The position numbers and the translations under genes are program-made. DNA of 64,000 bases from assembly GCA_934254825.1 (NCBI GenBank), contig CAKQMB010000008.1, positions 60,051 through 124,050 on the forward strand. The letters are read 5' to 3'. Numbering within the stretch: position 1 is the first letter of the stretch; every line of letters begins with the position of its first letter. Source of the stretch: an uncultured Clostridia bacterium (lineage in GTDB: Bacteria > Bacillota > Clostridia > Christensenellales > Borkfalkiaceae). The notes under the pieces were generated by a model. The model worked only from the letters and a program-made list of their open reading frames with translations. It did no database searches and was not told the origin of the DNA. Shown here in pieces: positions 50,195 through 58,104 of this stretch.

Positions 50195-53187
50195 TACTTC
50201 GCCCTCTTAACGTTTATATGCGTAATGTAACTACCGATATTTCCCGCTTCGTCCACTATCATCACTCTTATCTCGTATTCCCCTTCATGGGTCATCAGAA
50301 TAGAATTTCCGGGGAGCATAAGCAACTGACTTGCGGGCGTTTCGACAAACACTCTGACGATAATATTTTCCGCCGCCGAACAATTGTCCGAAACCTCGTA
50401 TTCCGGAAGAATGAACATATCTCCTACGGTAAGTTCCGTCGGGAACGCGCTTTTCCATAAAATTTCGGGGGCAAACTCGTCAACGATCGTAAGCGTATAA
50501 TTTAAGGAAGCCGCATTCGGTCTCGAAACGAAACTCTTCGTTTCCGCTATGCTGTATTCCACTTTGTATTCGCCTATATCGTCGAGTTTGATAACGTAAT
50601 CGACCGTCGGGTCGACTTTATTCAATACCGTTCCGTCAAGCGCCTTCACAAACGAGCCGTCGGGCGCGGTAACGGTGAGATAATAATCGAGATTGGGAGA
50701 ATATACGTCGTAAGCGACGGGCGCATGCAAAACATATTCCGTTCCGCGAGGCTGAACGCCTCCCGTTTCGTATTCTGACGTTATGATCGGAGCGAATCTA
50801 TCCGTCTGCGCGGTATTGAAATTGCAATTTCCGACGCTTACGAACGTCATTCCCGCATTTTCGCCATAACCCGCGTACTCGATTTCGATGAAAATCTTCT
50901 CTCTTTCAAATCCGCCGAAATTTTTCAATGCGATTTGCGTTCCGTTTACACTGAGTTTGTTGTCGGTATACAGCATTTCGAACGTCGAGTTTTCTCCGAA
51001 AGGCATATCCGTCAATTCATATCGACTTCCCTCGACGTCGATATACGTCGTTTCGTTTCCGCTTAACGTGAACGCAAATCCGACCTTGCCGTCGATTGCG
51101 TCGAACAATTTCACGTTAATCGCCGAGGAAGAAGCGTTTCCTTTAATACCGCCGACGCGAGCCGTCAGATGTCTTGACGAAAGAGCGTTTGCAAATACAA
51201 AACGCATAGCGCCCGTATCCGTTGCTGAAAGCACCATTCCGCCCGACGTCTTTTCGGTTGTAAAGCCTTCTCCTGCGAGATAGTTTTCCAAATGGAATCT
51301 GTTACCCGCCTCTTCTTGCACCCAGGCGGTTATTCCGACCGACTCGTGAATAGCAAGCGTAACGCCTCCGCTTATAACGGAGAACTTGATCAAATCGCCG
51401 TTATTCTTCACAAAAAGCGTTGCTTTTTCTCCCGCTTTGAAAGTTCTCGTTCCGTTTCCGTCCTCGATTTTAACTTCGCAAAGTTCTTCTTCGAGTTTAC
51501 CGTTTTTCGTTACGTATGCGCGATACGAAGGAATAACGTACTCTCCGCCCGAAATATAAGCGGGATACACGTCGAAATCCTTTTCCAGAACGGGCTTATC
51601 GTTTTCTATTACGTTTATTTCATACGATTTTTCGGCGGTTTTGCCGACGTAATCGGTTACCACGTAAACGACTTTATAAATTCCGGTTTCGGTCGCTCTA
51701 AATCCGCCAGAAATTTCTTCTCTTTTCCCGTCTTTTTCGATAAACGCGGCAACCGTTTTCTTTCCGCTTCCGCCGACGACGGTGTCCTCATCTATATCCG
51801 ACACTTCAACCCATTCGCCCGATTTCACGGTGTGAGCCGAACCGCTCGGAATTTCAAAATCGATGTCGGGCGTTCTTTCGTACGCCACAACCGTGCGGAC
51901 TTCGCTTGCTGTGTTTCCGACTTTATCGCTCGCTTCGTATACTATTCCGTAAGTTCCTACTTTATCGGTGACGAATTTCCCGTCCTTAACGGGAACGTAA
52001 ACGCTGCTATCCATTCCGTAATTATATAAAACAGAAATTTTAACGTCGCAATCGCGAGCGTAAGCATCGTATGCCGTAGCTTGCGGTATTTGGTAAGAAT
52101 AACCTTTCAACGCCATAGGCATTTCGCCAGCATATTCGTCGTCTACGGTGAGAATCGGCTTGTCGCCATCGACAAATCTGTTATTGCTCAAATCGTTTAT
52201 TCCGAAAACTTCGGTAATACACACCGTTGCCGTTGCGCCCGTGTAATTATATGCCTCTACCGACATACGCGCCTTACCCGACGGGAAACCCGTCCATGCG
52301 CTTTTGAAAACGGAAGTATCGTCAAGGTCGACAATCTCCGTTTTCTGACCGGGGTAGCCTACGGTATATAATTTTTTCTCGGGATAATTCATCGAGATGA
52401 AAAATTGCGTTGCGTCCGGCGCAACGACGCCCGACGTCGCCGACGACTTAAAGGTAACGTAACTCCACAATCCGTATCCGTCGTCCTCGTGCGCGCCTTG
52501 CGTCTGATTTATTCCGACGGGGACCTGATTTTGTCCGTTTGCGGCAACGTAAGTATTGTAAGTCCAATCGTAAGCATAGAAATGAACTTTGAAATACACG
52601 GAAGAATCTTCGGAATCGGTAAAAGTAAATACCAATTCGGTAAAGTCGTTCGCACCCGCAACGTCGGGTACGACGTACCCTTTTACGAGATTGTCAAGCG
52701 AGGAAATCTTTGTAAAATCGATGTATTGAGTAAATACAAGCGAATCGTTCTGCGCAAGTTTCGCAATTACGCCCGCGCTTTGCGCTCTGTCGGGAACGGC
52801 ATAGGAAATCGACGATTTATCGCTTTCCACATCGTAATGCGGATAATTCACGACAAAGTTTTCCGATTCGGCATAAACCATATCGCCTACCGCAACGGAA
52901 TATTTTACGGTATATATTCCGACCTGATCGAGCGTAGACGCGTTATTTTCGGATACCGTTCCGTCGGGATAACAAAGCAAAGCGGACGCGTTGTATACGT
53001 TCGAGCCGACGGTATAAGTTCTTTTCTGAACGTTAAAAACCGTCTTATATCCGTATTCGCTTTCTATCGAAACGTCGGACCAGCCTTTCGTTACGGTTGC
53101 CGACGTCGACATACCTATACTAGTCAATGCGGCGATCAAAGCCGCTGCAAAGCAGCAAACGGAAAGAATCAGACCTCTTTTTTTCAT
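50194..53187 (-). CDS. Large secreted protein with Ig-like repeats
   Basis: 997 residues with a signal peptide (~1-32) and no lipobox or C-terminal anchor. Repeated Ig-like/HYR-type units are visible (DQVGIYTVKYSVAVGDMV, DKVGTYGIVYEASDKVGNTA, TETGIYKVVYVVTDYVGKTA, DDIGEYKVEYSIAETKS, HEGEYEIRVMIVDEAGNIG), each ending in a YxVxYxxxDxxGN-like strand. Two intervening LamG-like regions lie at ~100-320 and ~640-800. AGGAG precedes the start. It sits between the importer permeases and the DUF4838 gene. Probably an extracellular glycan-binding or scaffold protein. Confidence 0.75.
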   Translation of the reverse strand: MKKRGLILSVCCFAAALIAALTSIGMSTSATVTKGWSDVSIESEYGYKTVFNVQKRTYTVGSNVYNASALLCYPDGTVSENNASTLDQVGIYTVKYSVAVGDMVYAESENFVVNYPHYDVESDKSSISYAVPDRAQSAGVIAKLAQNDSLVFTQYIDFTKISSLDNLVKGYVVPDVAGANDFTELVFTFTDSEDSSVYFKVHFYAYDWTYNTYVAANGQNQVPVGINQTQGAHEDDGYGLWSYVTFKSSATSGVVAPDATQFFISMNYPEKKLYTVGYPGQKTEIVDLDDTSVFKSAWTGFPSGKARMSVEAYNYTGATATVCITEVFGINDLSNNRFVDGDKPILTVDDEYAGEMPMALKGYSYQIPQATAYDAYARDCDVKISVLYNYGMDSSVYVPVKDGKFVTDKVGTYGIVYEASDKVGNTASEVRTVVAYERTPDIDFEIPSGSAHTVKSGEWVEVSDIDEDTVVGGSGKKTVAAFIEKDGKREEISGGFRATETGIYKVVYVVTDYVGKTAEKSYEINVIENDKPVLEKDFDVYPAYISGGEYVIPSYRAYVTKNGKLEEELCEVKIEDGNGTRTFKAGEKATLFVKNNGDLIKFSVISGGVTLAIHESVGITAWVQEEAGNRFHLENYLAGEGFTTEKTSGGMVLSATDTGAMRFVFANALSSRHLTARVGGIKGNASSSAINVKLFDAIDGKVGFAFTLSGNETTYIDVEGSRYELTDMPFGENSTFEMLYTDNKLSVNGTQIALKNFGGFEREKIFIEIEYAGYGENAGMTFVSVGNCNFNTAQTDRFAPIITSEYETGGVQPRGTEYVLHAPVAYDVYSPNLDYYLTVTAPDGSFVKALDGTVLNKVDPTVDYVIKLDDIGEYKVEYSIAETKSFVSRPNAASLNYTLTIVDEFAPEILWKSAFPTELTVGDMFILPEYEVSDNCSAAENIIVRVFVETPASQLLMLPGNSILMTHEGEYEIRVMIVDEAGNIGSYITHINVKRAK

Positions 53188-53206
53188 TTATTTCACTCCT
53201 TCTGTT

Positions 53207-54091
53207 TTAACCTTTTAAGCCGCCCATAGTAAGGTTGCCCATCAATCTGTCCTGGAAAATAATAAATAACACGAGGACGGGAGCGGCGACGATAAACGCC
53301 AAAGCGATAAGCTGTTGCTTTTCGGGCAAATCGTTGCTCTTTGATTTTACGAACAACGTGAACCCGAGCGTGGGGTAATCGGGCAAATAAACCTTCGGCG
53401 ATTGATAGTTGTTCCAATATTCCACGAAATTGATAAGCAATACCGTCAAAAACAAATTCTTGATAAGCGGCAACGCTATTTTCACAAGTATCTGCGCATT
53501 GCTCGCGCCGTCGATTTTAGCCGCCTCCGAATAACCGAGAGGCATTGCCTTAAACGCGCTGTACATTACGAAGAAATATAGCCCTTGCATATTTGCCGCC
53601 ATTATCCAAAGTCCCCATATATGATTGTAAAATCCGAGCGCATATGCGACTTTCAGTTCCGACGGCAAACTTCCGACTATCGGCACTATCATAGTGATAA
53701 GCACGATGGTATAAACTATTTTCGACGATTTGAAGTTAAATCTGGCGCAAGAATACGCCGTAAGACACGGTATCAACGTTTTAAAAAACGCGCAACCGAC
53801 AGCATATAACAACGAGTTGACAAGAATTGTCCAAAAACCGACTTTTTTACCGAAACCGATATTAACCGTCATTTTATTAAAGACGCTTATATAGTTCTCG
53901 ATTTTCCATTCCGTGGGCAAACCGAATCCTCTGTTCTTGTCAAATCTGTTAAAATCCTTTGCCGCGCCTTTAAACGAGGTTATAAAGCCCCAATAAAAAA
54001 GCACGAGCATAGAGATTACGTATAAGGCGAGAAGCACGCCTATGGTTATAAGAAGGACGGATGATTGATTTTTTGTTGTATTTTTTTTCAT
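53207..54091 (-). CDS. Carbohydrate ABC transporter permease (MalG-like)
   Basis: 294 residues, six membrane segments, and an EAA loop at EAAKIDGASNAQILVKI (~190-206). AAGGAGG precedes the start, 12 bases after the partner permease. Its closest relative in the window is the permease at 838, consistent with duplicated importers I and III. Confidence 0.93.
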   Translation of the reverse strand: MKKNTTKNQSSVLLITIGVLLALYVISMLVLFYWGFITSFKGAAKDFNRFDKNRGFGLPTEWKIENYISVFNKMTVNIGFGKKVGFWTILVNSLLYAVGCAFFKTLIPCLTAYSCARFNFKSSKIVYTIVLITMIVPIVGSLPSELKVAYALGFYNHIWGLWIMAANMQGLYFFVMYSAFKAMPLGYSEAAKIDGASNAQILVKIALPLIKNLFLTVLLINFVEYWNNYQSPKVYLPDYPTLGFTLFVKSKSNDLPEKQQLIALAFIVAAPVLVLFIIFQDRLMGNLTMGGLKG

Positions 54092-54103
54092 TTCTCGTCC
54101 TCC

Positions 54104-55006
54104 TTAATCCTGCGGTCCGTATTTTTCGGTAAGCCACCTTACCGTAAGCGTAACGGGAACTATTATCACCGTAACAACCAAACTCAACGCAGCCGCTCTG
54201 TTATATTCGAACGATTCGAAATTGCCGTTGGAGGCAAGTTCCTGAACTCTCGTGAACAGATAGTACCCCATAGTACCGGGGTCGAACGCTATCGTTCCGC
54301 CGAAGAACGAGAACAAGTTGTATTGGTTCGTAAAAAGCGTCGCTATACCCGTAACTAAAAATACGGAAACGGTGGGGAAAGCAAACGGAAGCACGATATG
54401 AAAGAACTCCTGAAAAGAGTTCGCCCCGTCGAGTTCCGCCGCCTCTATCGTTTCGGGCGGCATTTCGCCCATTTTGTTGGAATATATCAGCGTTGTCGTT
54501 CCGAAATTGATCCAGATATAGAATATGATGATATATACGTACGACGAGCGCAAATTCAGGTTAAACACCGCTTTGTTCGTGTTCAGCACGTCCAGCAGGC
54601 CTTGTTCCATAAAGAACTGGAACAACACCACCATTACCATACCGGATATAATGGAAGGCAGAAACAAGGAAAATCTGAACAACTTCGAGCCTATCGCTTT
54701 TTTATAGATATAATAAGCAAACAACAACCCGAGAGGAACGCTCACAACCGTGGTTATCGCATAAAATTCAATCGACGTAAGCACCGATTTTAAAATATCC
54801 GGAAGTACCGTAGCCGAAAATATATATTTAAAGTTATCCGACCAACCCGTTCCGCCGAGCGGTTTTTCAAAGGCAAGTTTAAACGAATTCAGATTGACCG
54901 CCACATAAAACACCGCGAATTGCAAAAGCGGCCACGCGAGAAGGGCAAGATGAAAAATCAAATCGCCTCTTCGGCCTTTCGTTATCTTTTTTCCGGTTTC
55001 TACCAT
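54104..55006 (-). CDS. Carbohydrate ABC transporter permease (MalF-like)
   Basis: 300 residues, six membrane segments, and an EAA loop at EAAELDGANSFQEFFHI (~200-216). It follows the binding-protein gene by 23 bases. It lacks the long basic tail of its counterpart at 1728 and the propeller of the one at 28610. Confidence 0.93.
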   Translation of the reverse strand: MVETGKKITKGRRGDLIFHLALLAWPLLQFAVFYVAVNLNSFKLAFEKPLGGTGWSDNFKYIFSATVLPDILKSVLTSIEFYAITTVVSVPLGLLFAYYIYKKAIGSKLFRFSLFLPSIISGMVMVVLFQFFMEQGLLDVLNTNKAVFNLNLRSSYVYIIIFYIWINFGTTTLIYSNKMGEMPPETIEAAELDGANSFQEFFHIVLPFAFPTVSVFLVTGIATLFTNQYNLFSFFGGTIAFDPGTMGYYLFTRVQELASNGNFESFEYNRAAALSLVVTVIIVPVTLTVRWLTEKYGPQD

Positions 55007-55029
55007 AAAATCACCGATGTAATTAGTTA

Positions 55030-56754
55030 TTATTTATTCCACAAGGAAATATTGCTTCTGATATAATTATAAGTTTTTCCGAGATAACTCTCTACCGTCA
55101 TCGTCTTATCCGACAAGAATTTGATCGATGCGAATTGATCCGCAGTCGAGATAGCGTATCTTCTGGAACTATCCGTTTGATAAACGGTATTGTAGTATTG
55201 ATCGTTATTATCGTTGGGGAAAACGAGGTCGCTTGTTTTCCACGCCTTATACATTTCCTGTCCGAACGGCGAAAGAACCGAATCTTTACCTCCGAGATCG
55301 TATTTGAAATCCTTGAACGCGTTGGTCTGAACTGTGAAATCAACCAAAGATTCGTCGCAGTTCATAAGTTGAACGAAATCGAAAGCAAGTTGTTTTTTAA
55401 CGTCGTTCAAACCCTTCTTAACGAAGCAAAGCGAGTTGATCGTGTTGACCATAACGTCTTTTCCCGATCCGACTTTATCGGTCGTGGCGGCGGGAAGAGG
55501 CAACCAGCCGTAATGACAATCGGATTTTTTAAGGTTTTCTTCCGTGAAATAGGAAGTCGCTTCGCTATCCCACCAGCTACCGTCGATAAGCATTGCCTGA
55601 CGACCGTTACCGTTGTATTTACGAGATTTTATATATTCTCTCTGAGCCGCGAAAGCGTCGTAAGAGTTGCTCGTTATGTTGGATTCGATGGAGTAAGTTC
55701 CGACCTTATCCATCAACTGTTTGACAAATTGCAACGCATAATAGTAGCCTTCGCTACGGAAAGTTTCATAACCGTTCTTATCTGCGGCAGAAAGCGTTAC
55801 AGTTTCGGTTACGGGTTTGCCGTCGCTTCCGACCATAGCGTTTCCGTTAGAGTCGAGTTTAACTACATTCATATTGCCGTCATACGTGAAGTTGCGCAAA
55901 AATTCCTCCGCTCCCTGATATTGAGCCATAAGTTGAATCATAAGCGCGGTTACGTAGAATTGCGTAGCGTTGTTTCCGCCCCAGTTTAAAGGCGTATTGC
56001 CGTCGTCGAGAATATATTGGCAAAGATTCCAGAAATCCGCATAAGTTGCGGGAAGTCCGTCGTCGTCCGTACCGTATACGCCGTCGGGACCGTTACTCTT
56101 TTTGTCACCGGAATCGATGATAAACATATTCTGAACGTCGGTTTCCTTCTCGTATCCCGCTTTGAAATAGTAATTTCTTTCGTTGAATAAGTCCATATCG
56201 TAAACGATACCGACGGGAGCCATATAATGCGGCAATGCGTAATATTTGGTTTCTCCGCCTTCGTTGATTCCATAGAAATTCTTCTGTGCGTCGGTGAGTT
56301 TGCTTTCGATCGACTTTCCGTCGTAAGAATTGGTTCCTTTAACTATATCCGTAATATCTTCGATGACATTCTGCTTCTGAAGATACAGATAGTTTACTTT
56401 TTCAACAAAATAAACTTCGTATATATCGTTCTGAATGTTGGAAATCTGCGGAGTTTCCTTAATATCGGTGATAAGCACCTGAACGCCCTTTTTGCCGGGT
56501 TCGAGTTCTGCGTCGGCATATTTAGCTTCGAGTTTAGCCTTTCCGTTATAAAGCCATTTATTGCCGAAACCGCCTTGATAGTTTCTTACGTACAGTTGAG
56601 TTTTCTGAGCGTCGAGATCTTGTCCGCCGCTTGTCGAACTTTCGCTTTCGGTACCTGCGCCGCTATTGCCTCCGCCGCAAGCCGCAAGCGATCCTACCGT
56701 GCCGACAGACATAAGAATCGCAAGTAATGATGCTACAATTTTGTTCTTCTTCAT
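55030..56754 (-). CDS. Sugar ABC transporter substrate-binding lipoprotein
   Basis: 574 residues: lipobox LAAC (Cys26), Ser/Gly linker, solute-binding fold. It shares with the 611-residue receptor at 2779 the opening LYVRNYQGGFGNKWL, the central MLIDGSWW and the overall layout. GGAGG precedes the ATG, which overlaps the GH63-like stop by four bases (ATGA). This is the receptor of importer III. Confidence 0.92.
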   Translation of the reverse strand: MKKNKIVASLLAILMSVGTVGSLAACGGGNSGAGTESESSTSGGQDLDAQKTQLYVRNYQGGFGNKWLYNGKAKLEAKYADAELEPGKKGVQVLITDIKETPQISNIQNDIYEVYFVEKVNYLYLQKQNVIEDITDIVKGTNSYDGKSIESKLTDAQKNFYGINEGGETKYYALPHYMAPVGIVYDMDLFNERNYYFKAGYEKETDVQNMFIIDSGDKKSNGPDGVYGTDDDGLPATYADFWNLCQYILDDGNTPLNWGGNNATQFYVTALMIQLMAQYQGAEEFLRNFTYDGNMNVVKLDSNGNAMVGSDGKPVTETVTLSAADKNGYETFRSEGYYYALQFVKQLMDKVGTYSIESNITSNSYDAFAAQREYIKSRKYNGNGRQAMLIDGSWWDSEATSYFTEENLKKSDCHYGWLPLPAATTDKVGSGKDVMVNTINSLCFVKKGLNDVKKQLAFDFVQLMNCDESLVDFTVQTNAFKDFKYDLGGKDSVLSPFGQEMYKAWKTSDLVFPNDNNDQYYNTVYQTDSSRRYAISTADQFASIKFLSDKTMTVESYLGKTYNYIRSNISLWNK

Positions 56755-58001
56755 AATTTACCTCCGTAAATCCAATTATTATACATAAGTCGTTCCGCCA
56801 TATTATAAGACAGCAGATTCCAACTTTGAAAACCTTGATTTCTGATTCCTTCTCCCGTTTCGGGATCGTAATATTCGTGGAATTCTCCGCATTTTTCAAC
56901 GTCTTTTCCGAACAGAGTTACCGTCTTTTCGGCAAGCGTTTTCGCCTCGTTTATAAAGCCGTATCTAAGCAGTCCTTCACATACCGTATAGTTTGCGTTT
57001 CCCCATACTGGACCTATCCAGCACGACGGATTTCCGCTGTTTTTTATAGCGTAAATTCTCGTTTCCGCCTTCGATAAACTTCTGACTCCGTAAGGCGCGT
57101 TGAATTCTTTACTGTTTCGCAAATGCTTTTTAACCATTATTTCCGATTGCTTTTGCGTTGCGATTCCGTAATACATCGTCAAAAAGCCTGTCCACACGCC
57201 TATACGCATCGGCAAAGACTTCCAATGCCGCGGTCCGCCGCAATGCAGCCACTCGTCCGGCTCCACTTTTTTAAGAAGAATATCGGCGCTGTAAAAGAAT
57301 CCGTCGCGTTCGTCCCAACATTCGTTTTGTATGGATTGTTTCAAGGACTTTGCTTCATCGGAATATTTTTTCTCGCCGTCGTCTTTCAATATTTTGCAAA
57401 GTTCCGCCATTGCCTCGAGTTCGCCGAACATAAGGCAATTTAAGAAAATCGACGCCGTGCTTTTATTCGGTCTGTAGAAAACGCAAGGATCGTTATCTAC
57501 ACCGATAGCGAAATCATTAAGCCAATAATAAAGCCCAGTTTCGCTATGAAAACAATTTTGTTTGTACCAATCGACAAACTTTTTAAGTATCGAAAACTTG
57601 TTTTTAAGCCAATCTGCGTTTCCACTTTTCTGTGCGACAAATAAAGCGTGTTGAGCAAGACACGGTTTGTGAATATTCACTTCCGTATTCGGTTTTAAAT
57701 CGAATATGCTTTCGCGATCGGCTATTATGTTTATGGGTATGCGCCCTTCTTCGTCTGCGGCGTCGAGAAAGTTAAGCACGCAGCCTTGCTCGTAAACGGC
57801 AATATTTTCGTCTTTTGCCGCGGCAGCAAGCGCAATATCCGTAAGCCAACTGTCCCAATCCCATAATTGATCGGAATAGGACGAACCGGGAACCACGCAC
57901 GGATATTTGAACTTACCGTGCGGTTCGCGAAAACATTTTTTATAGTTGTTTTTTACATAATTTTGTATAAGTCCGGCATATCGTACCAAGTTGCTTTTCA
58001 T
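56751..58001 (-). CDS. GH63-like (alpha/alpha)6 glycosidase
   Basis: 416 residues, cytoplasmic (no signal). The LWDWDSWLTDIAL motif (~46-58), GPVWGNANYTVCEGLLRYG (~330-348) and EFHEYYDPETGEG (~375-387) are signatures of GH63/GH37-type alpha-glucosidase barrels; the last two carry the likely base and structural residues. Such enzymes remove terminal alpha-glucose or related units. It is the first gene of the importer III operon, with GGGAGG before the start and a strong hairpin ~43 bases upstream. Confidence 0.83.
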   Translation of the reverse strand: MKSNLVRYAGLIQNYVKNNYKKCFREPHGKFKYPCVVPGSSYSDQLWDWDSWLTDIALAAAAKDENIAVYEQGCVLNFLDAADEEGRIPINIIADRESIFDLKPNTEVNIHKPCLAQHALFVAQKSGNADWLKNKFSILKKFVDWYKQNCFHSETGLYYWLNDFAIGVDNDPCVFYRPNKSTASIFLNCLMFGELEAMAELCKILKDDGEKKYSDEAKSLKQSIQNECWDERDGFFYSADILLKKVEPDEWLHCGGPRHWKSLPMRIGVWTGFLTMYYGIATQKQSEIMVKKHLRNSKEFNAPYGVRSLSKAETRIYAIKNSGNPSCWIGPVWGNANYTVCEGLLRYGFINEAKTLAEKTVTLFGKDVEKCGEFHEYYDPETGEGIRNQGFQSWNLLSYNMAERLMYNNWIYGGKL

Positions 58002-58043
58002 AAATAACCTCCCCGGATAATACTTTTTATGGTTTACCGCTTC

Positions 58044-58068
58044 GCCGACGGCGAGTTTCGCCGTCGGC
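58044..58068 (-). promoter_or_regulatory. GC-rich hairpin between lipoprotein and GH63-like genes
   Basis: GCCGACGGCGA-gtt-TCGCCGTCGGC, 11-bp perfect stem with a three-base loop, but no T-run on the minus strand. It may separate transcripts or protect the upstream 3' end. Confidence 0.5.
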
Positions 58069-58104
58069 TTGCGATGTAGTTTTAAATTACTCTGTCGTTT
58101 TAAA

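Noticed and set aside
58044..58068. Hairpin as rho-independent terminator
   Set aside because: The stem is strong, but there is no T-run on the transcribed strand, so it is recorded as a hairpin of unknown role.
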